Assembly (NCBI GenBank): GCA_016283745.1
Contig: JAEENM010000043.1
Coordinates: 1 to 35,421, forward strand
DNA length: 35,421 bases
Origin: Bacteroidales bacterium
GTDB taxonomy: Bacteria; Bacteroidota; Bacteroidia; Bacteroidales; P3
Reading direction: 5' to 3'
Part shown: positions 1 to 7,696 of the stretch, piece by piece
Position numbering within the stretch: position 1 is the first letter of the stretch
Layout: each line of letters starts with the position of its first letter
The notes under the pieces: generated by a model
Databases searched by the model: none
Told to the model about the DNA's origin: nothing
The model's input: the letters and a program-made list of their open reading frames with translations, nothing else
Position numbers and translations under genes: made by a program

Positions 1-11
1 ACTGCCACATT

Positions 12-377
12 CTATTGGTCACCTTTATCTTTGTTTCCGTATGCAAAAACAGCAAATGATGGATAATGTTCACCAAGATACTTTGGTGTGATTTCGGTTA
101 TGCCAGTAGCCAATAAACTCTTACCTTCGGGGGTGATCATATTGATGCCTCGTTTTGGACGTTGTAGCAAACCAGCCTTACCTAAATAGGTGGTTGCCCA
201 CTGGGTTCTGTTGTGAAGTTTAGTCTCTGAACCACCTGACACTTTTTCTGCTACTTCAATATCGGACAAAGAAAAAATATGTGCCATGTCATCCATTAGG
301 CTTTTTAGAGTGTGCTCTTTTCCGTCATTTAGTACCTTAAGAACGGGATATAGAAATTTGTCAAATGTTGGTACCAT
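12..377 (-). CDS. Mrr N-terminal-domain protein, no nuclease domain in this ORF
   Basis: The 121-residue product matches the Mrr_N winged-helix domain found at the front of Mrr-type restriction endonucleases: VPTFDKFLYPVLKVL at the N-terminus, a central NRTQWATTYLGKAGLL stretch and a GINMITPEGKSLL wing. Full Mrr proteins are about 300 residues and carry a C-terminal PD-(D/E)xK nuclease that cuts methylated DNA. Here a TAG at 12-14 ends the protein after the DNA-recognition half. The gene reads out of the window, so a separate catalytic ORF or a frameshifted remainder could lie just beyond position 1. It sits 110 bp downstream of an AAA ATPase gene on the same strand and is more A+T-rich than the genes from 1873 on. 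It may be a defence-island remnant or a stand-alone DNA-binding protein. The domain is clear; whether the gene is intact is not. Confidence 0.75.
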   Translation of the reverse strand: MVPTFDKFLYPVLKVLNDGKEHTLKSLMDDMAHIFSLSDIEVAEKVSGGSETKLHNRTQWATTYLGKAGLLQRPKRGINMITPEGKSLLATGITEITPKYLGEHYPSFAVFAYGNKDKGDQ

Positions 378-487
378 AACTTAATATCTTTATTTTATTA
401 TTCTTCAATCTTATTTGTCAATTCTGTGTTCAAATCCTTATCTTTCCTGTCTGCTGTTTCACCAACGTGGTGCAGGGTCAATAGGGT

Positions 488-1756
488 TTAGTCGTTAACA
501 ATATACGTCACCGCCCCGTATCTCCCCGCAATATAGTTCTTCTCGTAGTTAGCGTCGTTGCGGGGCTTTGTGCCGTCGGGCAGCACAATGTCCGTCAGAC
601 AGTACAGGTCCGTCTGCTCCGACCGGTTCTTCTCGGTGAACCAAATCTGGTCGCGGCGGAGCATCTTGGTGGACAACAGATGCGTGTCGTGCGTGGTGAA
701 AATCAGCTGTGCGTTATGGGGGTTGGTGGCCGGATTGTTGAACAGACGGATGATCTGCTGGGAAATCAGCGGATGCATCTTGGCATCCAACTCATCCACC
801 ACGAGGACAGTCCCTTTTTCCAACGTGTCGAAAATCGGCCCCGACATGTCAAACAGCTTGCGGGTTCCCGACGACTCGTTTTCGTCAAACGGGAAATGGA
901 CTGAATCACAGACCGTGCCGCTCTTGTCGTACAAATGGTGGACGGATTCCATCTCTATCCGCTTTTTGCCCGCCACCTCCTTGGCCAGAAGTGGAAGAAG
1001 TTCCTTCGGCATATCGTCAGGAATGGAGATTTCCTCTTCATGGGTTGAAATCTCTTCAAAACCCAATTGAAGAGTTTTGAAGAAATCCAATGCCTTTTGG
1101 CTGGTCTCCTTACGTTGATGGAACTGCATTTGTGAAAACAGACGGTATTCCTGATTGTTCAAGCCGGAAACCACATGGAAATCTTTCTCGAACCATGAAA
1201 TCACACGGCTGGAAATCTCGCCACCCAATTGTGCGCAAAGGGAGAGGAACAACCGATTGTCGTTTAGTTTGGACTCCAATCCGACTCCGTCTGGAAATTT
1301 ATCATCCTCAAAGGCAATGCCGTCATTGTTCCGGATGAAAAGCACTTGTTCCTTCGAGCGTTTTGTGGTCTTGCGGAACAGCCATTCTTCAACTATTTCC
1401 GCCCGCGTGTAGGAGAAACCATAACGATAGCAAAAGCCGTCTTTCAAAAACGTCGCCTCAAACAGGGTGGGTTTGGTGTTGTTCTTCAAAAGCAGGAACG
1501 GTTCGTGGGGAAGTGTATCGTTGGGATTCAACTTTACAGAAGAAAGCACGCAGAGTTTCATGACTTGCAAGGCATCCACCAAATTCGACTTGCCGCTGGA
1601 GTTGGCCCCGTAAATGGCGAGGGTCTTCAAAATATCGTACGACAACTCCTGGGCCACATTGTCTTTGGCCTCTTCGCTCAATTTGCGGGATTGAAGGTCA
1701 AGCGTCCTCCTGTCGTAAAACGAGCGATGGTTTTCTACTGTAAATTCAAGTAACAT
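488..1756 (-). CDS. AAA family ATP-binding protein (COG1106/AAA_21, RloA-like)
   Basis: This 422-residue ABC/SMC-like ATPase has a Walker A at residues 50-58 (GANSSGKSN), a Walker B near 317-322 (VLVVDE) followed by LDAKMHP, and an H-loop around residue 356 (FTTHDTHLL). This split head-domain layout is typical of COG1106/AAA_21 proteins related to RloA and OLD-type abortive-infection ATPases. RloA is usually followed by a small nuclease-like RloB, but the 110 bp downstream hold no rloB; instead an Mrr_N gene follows. The ATG at 1756 begins the domain directly (MLLEFTVENHRSF), so the start is firm. A likely role is phage defence or DNA-damage sensing, inferred from family and neighbour only. 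No signal peptide or membrane segment is seen. Confidence 0.85.
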   Translation of the reverse strand: MLLEFTVENHRSFYDRRTLDLQSRKLSEEAKDNVAQELSYDILKTLAIYGANSSGKSNLVDALQVMKLCVLSSVKLNPNDTLPHEPFLLLKNNTKPTLFEATFLKDGFCYRYGFSYTRAEIVEEWLFRKTTKRSKEQVLFIRNNDGIAFEDDKFPDGVGLESKLNDNRLFLSLCAQLGGEISSRVISWFEKDFHVVSGLNNQEYRLFSQMQFHQRKETSQKALDFFKTLQLGFEEISTHEEEISIPDDMPKELLPLLAKEVAGKKRIEMESVHHLYDKSGTVCDSVHFPFDENESSGTRKLFDMSGPIFDTLEKGTVLVVDELDAKMHPLISQQIIRLFNNPATNPHNAQLIFTTHDTHLLSTKMLRRDQIWFTEKNRSEQTDLYCLTDIVLPDGTKPRNDANYEKNYIAGRYGAVTYIVND

Positions 1757-1820
1757 AGCTGTTTATATTAATTTGAAGATTTAATATCCGAAGTGCAAAT
1801 ATACGAAAAAAATCAATACA

Positions 1821-1857
1821 ATGCGCATATTTGAGATTTTTTCTCAAATATGCGCAT
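1821..1857 (-). terminator. Perfect 16-bp inverted repeat, probable terminator
   Basis: The arms at 1821-1836 and 1842-1857 are exact reverse complements around a 5-T loop. On the minus strand the stem is followed by a T-rich run, as expected of an intrinsic terminator for the operon ending at 1873. The stem is unusually long and A+T-rich, and contains the palindrome ATGCGCAT at each outer end. A role as an operator for the downstream ATPase gene is therefore also possible. Confidence 0.6.
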
Positions 1858-1872
1858 AATACAACGTGAGCC

Positions 1873-2814
1873 CTACGCCCTGTTAAACTTCTCCTTTCCC
1901 TGCCTGCACCGCGGGCATTTCCAGTCTTCGGGCAGGTCCTCGAAGGCCACGCCGTCGTGTTCGGCGGGGTCATACACGTAGCCGCAGATGGAGCAGACGT
2001 ACTTGCCGGAGGCCTCCTGCTTGCTGAAATCCACATCGGCAAGGACGGTCGGCACGGGGTGGTCGAGGTCCATCACACGCTTGGCCTCCAAGTTCTCGTA
2101 GCCCTGCGGGGTGTGGGTGCCGCAATAGACGGTGGGGTGGTTGCGCACGAACTCGCGGATGCGGTCCTGCGTCTCGCGGGCGGCGGACAGGTCGTCGAAA
2201 ACCACGGAGAGCTTGTCCTCGTAGAGAGCTTCGTCCACGTAGGTGATGTCACCATGAAGCATGTAGAACAAGCCGTCGTTCTCCACCACGATGATGCTGT
2301 TGCCCTTGGTGTGACCCTTGGCCTTGATGAGGTAGATGCCGTCGTGGATTTTCTGACTGTCGGGGAAATTGTAGTAGGGACCGTCGGTGAAGGTGACGGG
2401 GACGAGATTCGCAAGTCCCTGGAGCTCGGCGGCGTCCATTTCGTCGGCATTGACATAGACCTTGGCGTTGGGGAAGCTTTTCAGTTCGCCGCTGTGGTCG
2501 GCGTGTTTGTGGGTGAGCAGGATCTTGGTCACCTGCTCGGGCTTGTAGCCGAGGGCCGCGAACGCCTCCATATAGCTGCAGATGTCCTTGCCGGTGAAGG
2601 CCAACGAGTTCTCGTCAGGAGCCTCCTCGGGCGTGCCGGTGGGAAGACCGGTATCGACGAGAATCACCTCGCAGCCGGTGTCAATAAGGTAGTTTTGCAA
2701 GCTGCCGCGATAGCGGATGTTGCGGTCGAATTTGTCGGGGCCTTTTTCGCCGCCCATGACGAAAGGCTGGGTGTAGAAACCCTCTTTTCTGAATTTTACT
2801 GCTTTGATTTCCAT
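1873..2814 (-). CDS. Metallo-beta-lactamase-fold hydrolase fused to rubredoxin
   Basis: The protein has 313 residues in two domains. Residues 1-255 are a metallo-beta-lactamase fold with the di-metal motif THKHADH at 101-107, further ligands near H168 (KGHTKG), D189 (LHGDI) and H234 (GTHTP), close to the AHL-lactonase/glyoxalase II group. Residues 270-313 are a complete rubredoxin: C274-x2-C277-GY-YDP ... C300-P-x-C303, with DWKCPRC. Rubredoxin carries one electron on a single Fe. The fusion suggests a redox-linked rather than purely hydrolytic enzyme, as in flavodiiron proteins, but there is no flavodoxin domain in this chain. The next gene upstream encodes a separate flavoprotein, 22 bp away, so the pair may act together. 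It is the last gene of the operon, followed by the hairpin at 1821-1857. The substrate is unknown. Confidence 0.9.
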   Translation of the reverse strand: MEIKAVKFRKEGFYTQPFVMGGEKGPDKFDRNIRYRGSLQNYLIDTGCEVILVDTGLPTGTPEEAPDENSLAFTGKDICSYMEAFAALGYKPEQVTKILLTHKHADHSGELKSFPNAKVYVNADEMDAAELQGLANLVPVTFTDGPYYNFPDSQKIHDGIYLIKAKGHTKGNSIIVVENDGLFYMLHGDITYVDEALYEDKLSVVFDDLSAARETQDRIREFVRNHPTVYCGTHTPQGYENLEAKRVMDLDHPVPTVLADVDFSKQEASGKYVCSICGYVYDPAEHDGVAFEDLPEDWKCPRCRQGKEKFNRA

Positions 2815-2836
2815 TTGCTTGTGTTTTATTTGAATT

Positions 2837-3484
2837 TTACTCTTTTGTAATCATTTCCGCCATCCGCTTCCCTGCCTCGAAGGCTTTCTGCAAATCCTCT
2901 TGCCAATGCTCGTCGCGATATTGGCGTTTGGCTTCCTCGGAGAATCCGCCCAACTCGTAATGGTCGTAGTTATTCACCTGATAGGTGTTGTAGGCCACAA
3001 GGCGCTCCGGCTGTCCGAGCGCGGCGGCGATGCAGTGTTCCATCGAGCCGTAGCCGTTGCTGTTGTTGCGATCGGGCAGGCCGTTCATGGTCTCCACCAG
3101 CACCACGGGCATCCGCTTGGGCGCCGTCAGGCTATAGTCGTTGTACGAGAGCCACGGGAAAGCCAGACGTTCGAGGAAAGTGCGCATCCGGCCGGTCACG
3201 TCGCCGAAGTATATAGGCGAGCCGAGCACCAGTCCGTCGGCTTGGGCAATCTCCTCCAGAACGGGTGTAAGCGCATCCCTGAACTTGCACACGTTGGAGG
3301 CCTTGCCCTTGACCTTGCAGGCCATGCACGACATGCAGCCCTTGTAGTCCAAGTCATATAGGCGGACGGTTTTCACTTCAATTTCATTGCTTACAGAGCT
3401 TGCGCCCTCGGCGATCTTCTGCAGCATGGAGGCGGTGTTGAACGTCTTGCGCGGGCCTCCGTCGATAACTATTACTTTCTTCAT
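2837..3484 (-). CDS. NADPH-dependent FMN reductase / iron-sulfur flavoprotein-like
   Basis: This 215-residue flavodoxin-fold protein has an N-terminal strand followed by the FMN phosphate-binding loop ([12 protein letters not shown]), a cysteine cluster C50-x2-C53-x2-C56-x9-C66, and [13 protein letters not shown], the second flavin loop. The compact cysteine cluster resembles the 4Fe-4S site of archaeal and clostridial iron-sulfur flavoproteins, although the last spacing (nine residues) is longer than usual. It should reduce quinones, FMN or another acceptor in the cytoplasm. It is separated by 8 bp from the upstream hydrolase gene and 22 bp from the rubredoxin-fusion gene, so it is in the same transcript. 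A second flavoprotein of this family, with a Tat signal, is at 15432. Confidence 0.88.
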   Translation of the reverse strand: MKKVIVIDGGPRKTFNTASMLQKIAEGASSVSNEIEVKTVRLYDLDYKGCMSCMACKVKGKASNVCKFRDALTPVLEEIAQADGLVLGSPIYFGDVTGRMRTFLERLAFPWLSYNDYSLTAPKRMPVVLVETMNGLPDRNNSNGYGSMEHCIAAALGQPERLVAYNTYQVNNYDHYELGGFSEEAKRQYRDEHWQEDLQKAFEAGKRMAEMITKE

Positions 3485-3492
3485 TGTGGTTG

Positions 3493-4593
3493 TTATTTAA
3501 GATTCTTGCCAAAAAAATCCGCCAGCGTGTCCCACGGGATATAGTTGCCCTCGCCTCCGTCGTAGAGGTCGCAGTGGGTGGCACCGGGAATGATGAGCAG
3601 TTGCTTGTTGTCGGGATTGGGATTCGGTTTGCCGATGAAGTTGTAACCTTCGGCCTTGCCATCCACCATAAAGTGGTAGGCCGCCTCGCCGAAGTAGCGA
3701 GAATGAGCCTCTGCACCATGCATCACGAGAACTGCGGAACGGATTTCGTTGATGTAGTAGAGAAAACGGCTGTTGGCGTATGCCTGTGTGCCGATGACGC
3801 GCCAGCCGTCGTTGCTGTTACCGCTGCGCACGTGATAGCCGCGCGGGGTTTTGTAATAGGCGTGGTAGTCCTTCACGAACTGCGGGAGATCGTCGGTAAC
3901 CGAGTCAATAACACCTCCGGCCATCGCCATTGGGTCGGCGAGACGCTGTTTGCCCATTGCCTCGCGGGCAGCGTGACGGGCTTCCTCGTTGTTGTCGCTG
4001 TCGTAATAGCCGTTGCCGCTGATGCGGGTCATGTCGTACATGGTGCTGGCCACGGTGGCCTTGATGCGCGGGTCGGCAGCGGCGGCGTTCAGCGCTATGC
4101 CGCCCCAGCCGCAGATACCGATTATGCCGATGCGCTCGGGGTCCACATTCTCTAACTGCGAGAGGAAATCAACGGCGGCCATGAAGTCCTCGGTGTTGAT
4201 GTCGGGCGAGGCCGTACGGCGGGGCTCGCCGCTGCTCTCTCCAGTAAACGACGGGTCAAAGGCCAGTGCCACGAAACCCTGCTCCGCCATCTTCATAGCG
4301 TACAGGCCGCTGCTCTGCTCTTTCACGGCACCGAACGGACCGCTCACGGCGATAGCTGCCAGCTTGCCGTTGGCATCCTTTGGCGTGTAAAGGTCGGCGG
4401 CCAACGTCAGACCGTACTGTGTTTCAAACGTCACCTTGCGGTGGTTCACTTTGTCGCTGAGCGGGAACACCTTGTCCCACTCCTGCGTGAGGTTCAGTTC
4501 CTGTTTCATATTGTCATTGTTATTTGTTTCTTGTTTGTTGCCGCAGGCGGCCAGTGTCAGCGCCGCAAGGGCGAAGAGGATGAGTTTTTTCAT
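3493..4593 (-). CDS. Alpha/beta-hydrolase lipoprotein with a cysteine nucleophile
   Basis: The product has 366 residues with a lipoprotein signal peptide: MKKLILFALAALTLAAC, lipobox LAAC with the lipidated Cys at 17. The rest is an alpha/beta hydrolase of the COG1073 (YcjY/dienelactone-hydrolase-like) type. The nucleophile elbow reads GICGWG with Cys161 in place of Ser, and the catalytic His is probably H340 (GATHCD). A Cys nucleophile occurs in this subgroup and in dienelactone hydrolases, so the enzyme is likely active. The protein should be anchored in the envelope. Its ATG overlaps the stop of the upstream gene in an ATGA, implying translational coupling. The substrate is unknown; the redox neighbours suggest a detoxification role. 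Confidence 0.87.
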   Translation of the reverse strand: MKKLILFALAALTLAACGNKQETNNNDNMKQELNLTQEWDKVFPLSDKVNHRKVTFETQYGLTLAADLYTPKDANGKLAAIAVSGPFGAVKEQSSGLYAMKMAEQGFVALAFDPSFTGESSGEPRRTASPDINTEDFMAAVDFLSQLENVDPERIGIIGICGWGGIALNAAAADPRIKATVASTMYDMTRISGNGYYDSDNNEEARHAAREAMGKQRLADPMAMAGGVIDSVTDDLPQFVKDYHAYYKTPRGYHVRSGNSNDGWRVIGTQAYANSRFLYYINEIRSAVLVMHGAEAHSRYFGEAAYHFMVDGKAEGYNFIGKPNPNPDNKQLLIIPGATHCDLYDGGEGNYIPWDTLADFFGKNLK

Positions 4594-5060
4594 TGTTGGT
4601 GTTTGTTTTGTTGATTATCTATGGTAAATATTATGGTCGCAGTTGCGCTTCCGAGAGCGTTTTTCAGGTCTTCAACATCTGCAATATGGCCTATCGGGGA
4701 GTAACTATATGATGTTGAGAAAGTTTCGTAAAACACCACTACACAATTGTCCTGATAGAGCATTATGTCGCCTGCGTGGATGGTGCCCACCTTAGTCCGG
4801 TTGGTAGGCAACGATTGATTGAGGTAGTGGTATTTCTCGTTGCTGTGCAAGTCCTGCATTTCAAGTGTCAACGGCAGCATGGCACAAAAAGCTTCGGCAG
4901 TGCTGTTCTGCTCCATTGTTGCCATAAAAGTCCTGTTGCCGATGGTAAGTGTAATGTTCCCCAATGGCGTTGTTGATGGTGTGATAGGTTCATCGTCGGG
5001 GGTGCAAGCCACTCCAAACTGGAGCATTGTTGCTAATAAAAGGCTCATCAAATGTTTCAT
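4590..5060 (-). CDS. Cyclophilin-like fold lipoprotein
   Basis: This 156-residue protein has a short signal peptide ending in a lipobox (FGVAC, Cys19) followed by an acidic, Pro/Thr-rich linker. From about residue 34 it matches the Cyclophil_like2 domain: LTIGNRTFMATMEQNSTAEAF, LPLTLEM, the LPTNRTKVGTIHAGDIMLY stretch and SYSYSPIGHI. Proteins of this family often sit beside, or are fused to, flavodoxins and alpha/beta hydrolases, as they do here. No enzymatic activity is established for the group. It overlaps the hydrolase gene by 4 bp and follows the acetyltransferase by 13 bp, so it is a mid-operon gene. The fold assignment is strong, the function unknown. Confidence 0.85.
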   Translation of the reverse strand: MKHLMSLLLATMLQFGVACTPDDEPITPSTTPLGNITLTIGNRTFMATMEQNSTAEAFCAMLPLTLEMQDLHSNEKYHYLNQSLPTNRTKVGTIHAGDIMLYQDNCVVVFYETFSTSYSYSPIGHIADVEDLKNALGSATATIIFTIDNQQNKHQQ

Positions 5061-5073
5061 TTTGATTAAATAG

Positions 5074-5622
5074 TCAAATGATTTCAGTTTTTATCTCCCT
5101 AATCACCTTGGCCGGACTACCTGCCACCACCATATTGTCGGGCACGTCCTTGGTGACGACCGAGCCAGCAGCCACGATGGCGTTTTCGCCGATGGTTACG
5201 CCAGCCAGCACCTTGACGTCGGCACCGAGCCAGGCGTTGCGTTTCACCACGATTGGCTTGGTGAGCAGCGTGTGGCGGGTTTCGGGGTTTTCGGGATGGT
5301 ATTCGGTGGCCAGAACGCAGTGCGGACCGATGAAAACGCCGTCCTTGATGGTGATACCACCAATCGCTAACAACGTGCAGCCGAAGTTGAGGAAACAGTC
5401 GTTGCCGAAGCGAACGCCGGGGCCATAGTTGATGTTGAGCGGGGTGAAAACACGCACGGTGTCGGGCACCTCGCTGCGGGTTATCTCGCGCAGGCAGTCG
5501 CGCACCTCGGCCTCGGTGTGGTAGCCGCTGTTCATCTCGGCGCAAAGCCGCATGGTGCGCTGCACGTCGGCGTAGAGGTCGTCGCTGCCTACATAGTCTT
5601 TTCCTGTGGGTTTGTTGTTCAT
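5074..5622 (-). CDS. Hexapeptide-repeat acetyltransferase (Maa/LacA type)
   Basis: The 182-residue protein shows an N-terminal maltose-acetyltransferase-like helical segment (residues 1-45) and a left-handed beta-helix built of hexapeptide repeats from about 60 to 175 (IGGITIKDGVFIGPHCVLA, AWLGADVKVLAG, VTIGENAIVAAGSVV). The active-site His is probably in the ATEYHPENPETR loop. The family moves acetyl from acetyl-CoA to sugars or related acceptors in the cytoplasm. Its ATG overlaps the stop codon of the truncated transporter ORF upstream in an ATGA, so it appears translationally coupled to it. The length is normal. The acceptor cannot be told from sequence. Confidence 0.9.
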   Translation of the reverse strand: MNNKPTGKDYVGSDDLYADVQRTMRLCAEMNSGYHTEAEVRDCLREITRSEVPDTVRVFTPLNINYGPGVRFGNDCFLNFGCTLLAIGGITIKDGVFIGPHCVLATEYHPENPETRHTLLTKPIVVKRNAWLGADVKVLAGVTIGENAIVAAGSVVTKDVPDNMVVAGSPAKVIREIKTEII

Positions 5623-5879
5623 GTCGTAGTTTTTATGTCGGTTACTTTGTCGGTATGTTTTTTCTGTTGTGCCATGGCAATAATCACCACTGCTGCGAGG
5701 ATAAGCACTATGCCTACGGCAAGATAGACGGTGAAGGGCTCGCCGAACACAAACAGTCCGATAAGCACTGCGGTGAGCGGTTCGAGGGCACCCAGTATGG
5801 CCGTGGCGGTGGACCCGACGTATTTGGCGGCATACACCATCAGCACAAGGGCAATAATTATAAAGAGACGCTTTTTCAT
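5619..5879 (-). pseudogene. Truncated EamA/DMT transporter
   Basis: This 86-residue ORF starts at the ATG at 5879. From residue 15 to about 70 it matches the end of an EamA (drug/metabolite transporter) protein: AAKYVGSTATAILGALEPL, then GLFVFGEPFT and a final hydrophobic helix. Full EamA proteins are about 300 residues with ten helices; here only the last two or so remain, preceded by a hydrophobic MKKRLFIIIALVLM. The simplest reading is a large in-frame internal deletion joining the first codons of the gene to its last quarter. The reading frame is still open and overlaps the acetyltransferase start by 4 bp, so the stub may survive as a translated leader that drives downstream translation. 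Confidence 0.75.
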
Positions 5880-5938
5880 TTGCTTGTGTATTGTTACAGT
5901 TACAAGAACATATATAAATAACGTCGAAAGGCGTGGAT

Positions 5939-6058
5939 TATTGCCCGAAGGCAAAGAGTTTTTTGAAGTCGAAGTCCCTAACGGAGACGTTTTTCTGCTT
6001 CTCATCCGAAAAATCATCATTTTTGGGGATTGTGCCAGCCTTCGGAAGCGGGTAATTT
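5939..6058 (-). pseudogene. Possible C-terminal gene remnant
   Basis: In the spacer between the divergent units at 5879 and 6087, the minus strand can be read as an uninterrupted, protein-like tail. It runs through YPLPKAGTIPKNDD and DFSDEKQKNVSVRDFDFKK to LFAFGQ and a TAA at 5939-5941. No start codon or family match is evident, and the promoter of the rightward gene overlaps its upstream end. It may be the residue of a deleted gene or chance. Confidence 0.25.
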
Positions 6059-6060
6059 TG
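6029..6060 (+). promoter_or_regulatory. Bacteroides-type promoter for the 6087 gene
   Basis: TAATTTTG at 6053-6060 fits the -7 consensus TAnnTTTG, and a TTG at 6030-6032 lies 20 bp upstream at the -33 position. Transcription would begin near 6067, about 20 bp before the ATG at 6087. Confidence 0.6.
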
Positions 6061-6086
6061 TAGTATAAATTTAAAACTTTTGCAAT

Positions 6087-6671
6087 ATGGATAAAAAATT
6101 GACTTTCAGAAATGTAGCCGTGGTTTTGCTTATGGCCGTGGCATATCTCCTTATCTTTATTTTGGGTGCCACAAGCGGCATCATCCATCCGGCGTGCTAC
6201 GCCTATATCGGTGCGTTGCTGCCGTTGCTTATGGCGCCGGTGTATCTCAACACCTGCACTATAATCCGTGGTTTCGGTGCTGCCACCGTGCTCAACGGCA
6301 TTCTTGCGGTGCTGTTTTTGATAGCGGGCGAGGCGGATGTGGCTTTCCTTATCGGGATGGCTGTACTTACGGCTTTGGCCGAAATCGTCAGAAAGACAAA
6401 GAGTTACGACACGCTGAAGGGTGTGCGTTGGAGTTTCTTGCCTTTCGCCTTCTCTTTCTTCGCCTACACCGCCCACTGGTGGACCGACACCGAAGGCTCC
6501 CTCGCCGCCGCTAGGGAAGAGATGCCCGCCGGCTACGACGCGCTGATGAAACCCGTTATTGACAACATCCCCATGCTGGTGGTGGCGCTGGTTGTGACCA
6601 TCCCAGTGGCCATACTCGCAATGCGTCTTGCGGAACGTATTTTGAAAAAACGGGCAGAGAAATTGAAATAA
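6087..6671 (+). CDS. MptD-family putative ECF transporter S component
   Basis: This 194-residue membrane protein has five or six predicted helices (about 10-32, 35-52, 60-80, 82-98, 115-128, 160-183) and a basic C-terminus (RLAERILKKRAEKLK). The pattern TFRNVAVVLLMAVAYLL, GIIHPACYAYIGALLPLL, APVYLNTC and the closing VALVVTIPVAILAMRLAER matches the Trep_Strep/MptD group, regarded as substrate-binding S components of ECF vitamin or metal importers. Such S components borrow an ATPase and T component encoded elsewhere; none is in this window. It has its own promoter at 6029-6060 and is followed by a hairpin-rich repeat, then a methyltransferase gene. The substrate is unknown. Confidence 0.8.
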   Translation: MDKKLTFRNVAVVLLMAVAYLLIFILGATSGIIHPACYAYIGALLPLLMAPVYLNTCTIIRGFGAATVLNGILAVLFLIAGEADVAFLIGMAVLTALAEIVRKTKSYDTLKGVRWSFLPFAFSFFAYTAHWWTDTEGSLAAAREEMPAGYDALMKPVIDNIPMLVVALVVTIPVAILAMRLAERILKKRAEKLK

Positions 6672-6696
6672 AAATATATGATTATTAAATTCCTTG

Positions 6697-6835
6697 CTAA
6701 AAACGTGTCGGAGACACGTGCTTTTAGTAACCCCACACAAGGAACGCAGTGTGGGGTGAGAACAAACTCCACTAAAAACAGCGTCTCGGAGAGACGCGAC
6801 CTTTACTCAGATAAAATATTAAGTGGTCAAATAAC
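6697..6835. repeat. Three-hairpin intergenic repeat element, copy 1
   Basis: Three stems follow one another. The first is ACGTGTC/GACACGT around GGA at 6703-6719, extended outward by CTAAAA (6697-6702) pairing with TTTTAG (6722-6727). The second is CCCCACAC/GTGTGGGG at 6731-6738 and 6749-6756. The third is GCGTCTC/GAGACGC around GGA at 6781-6797. The 3' border continues with GACCTTTACT. Copies 2 (7531) and 3 (24217) share the borders but have different interiors. Confidence 0.8.
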
Positions 6836-6852
6836 AATTATTTTATAATGAT

Positions 6853-7479
6853 ATGGGACTTTTAAGCAAGATTTTTAGCAACACCCGCAAGCCGGAGGGT
6901 TTCTTCGGCAGGATGATGGTGAACGGTATGAACGGCGGCAGCCATGCGGCTATGGCCAACTGGGCGTTGTCGTCGGTGCAAATCAACGAGGACGACCGGA
7001 TTCTCGACGTCGGTTGCGGAGGCGGAGCCAACATCGCCCGTCTGCTGCAGCGCGCCCCGAAAGGGAGAGTGGAGGGTGTGGACTATTCGTCGGTGTCGGT
7101 GAACAAATCCACGAAAGTGAACGCCACGGCAATAGGGGATGGCCGCTGCCGTGTGCAGGAGGCCAGCGTGGAGGAACTGCCGTTCGAAGGAGAAAGTTTT
7201 GACCTCGTAACAGCCTTTGAGACAGTCTATTTCTGGCCCGAAATAGAACGCAGTTTCGGCGAGGTGAAACGTGTGCTGAAATCGGGAGGCAGGTTTGTCA
7301 TCGTCAACGAGGACGACGGCCTTACGGGCGCCAACGAGAAATGGGAGAAACTCATCGAAGGGATGCACACCTACACCCCCGACGAGTTGCAAAAACACCT
7401 CACCGCAGCCGGTTTCCACGACATAGCCGTGAGTAACGACGGCCAACGCCACTGGCTCTGCGTCTCAGCCGTGAAATGA
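6853..7479 (+). CDS. Class I SAM-dependent methyltransferase
   Basis: The 208-residue protein has motif I at residues 50-58 (ILDVGCGGG), the acidic residue ending strand 2 at D77 (VEGVDYS), the post-motif VEELPFEGESFDLVTAFE and a strand 4/5 region VKRVLKSGGRFVIVNED. This is a standard Methyltransf_11 fold of usual length. A short N-terminal helical region (KPEGFFGRMMVNGMNGGSHA) resembles small-molecule methyltransferases found widely in anaerobes. It is cytoplasmic with no membrane segment. A second, membrane-linked methyltransferase lies at 8178. The spacers on both sides carry copies of the same hairpin element. The substrate cannot be assigned. Confidence 0.88.
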   Translation: MGLLSKIFSNTRKPEGFFGRMMVNGMNGGSHAAMANWALSSVQINEDDRILDVGCGGGANIARLLQRAPKGRVEGVDYSSVSVNKSTKVNATAIGDGRCRVQEASVEELPFEGESFDLVTAFETVYFWPEIERSFGEVKRVLKSGGRFVIVNEDDGLTGANEKWEKLIEGMHTYTPDELQKHLTAAGFHDIAVSNDGQRHWLCVSAVK

Positions 7480-7530
7480 TTCATAAAACATCTAAAGGCA
7501 CGAAAAAGATGAATCTTTTCTATACCAAAA

Positions 7531-7640
7531 ACGTGTCGGAGATGAAGAAACATCCAGTGGATGTTTCGATAGCGAAGCGAAGAACAAAATAAAAAAATGG
7601 CTTTTTTAAAGGTAAAACGGAGAGACGCGACCTTTACTTA
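7531..7640. repeat. Hairpin element copy 2, with an inserted variable-stem module
   Basis: The left border ACGTGTCGGAGA (7531-7542) and right border GGAGAGACGCGACCTTTACT (7619-7638) match copy 1 at 6697. Between them lies a different interior. It includes a module with stem GAAACATCC (7547-7555), loop AGT and GGATGTTTC (7559-7567), followed by the constant flank GATAGCGAAGCGAAGAA (7568-7584). The rest of the 293-bp spacer (7480-7772) holds only this, the repeat at 7697 and A+T-rich sequence. Confidence 0.75.
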
Positions 7641-7696
7641 AGTAAAATAATAGACGGTCAAAAACTTGGAAATGAAGAAGTTTTTGTCCTTTTATT

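Noticed and set aside
1957-2850. Long plus-strand open frame opposite the rubredoxin-fusion gene
   Set aside because: It is antisense to a gene with clear catalytic and Cys motifs, has low-complexity Val/His-rich composition and matches no family.
5619-6740. Continuous 373-codon minus-strand frame covering the transporter stub and the region opposite the MptD gene
   Set aside because: Only the last 86 codons look like protein; the rest is His/Gln-rich antisense to a clear membrane protein and crosses its promoter.
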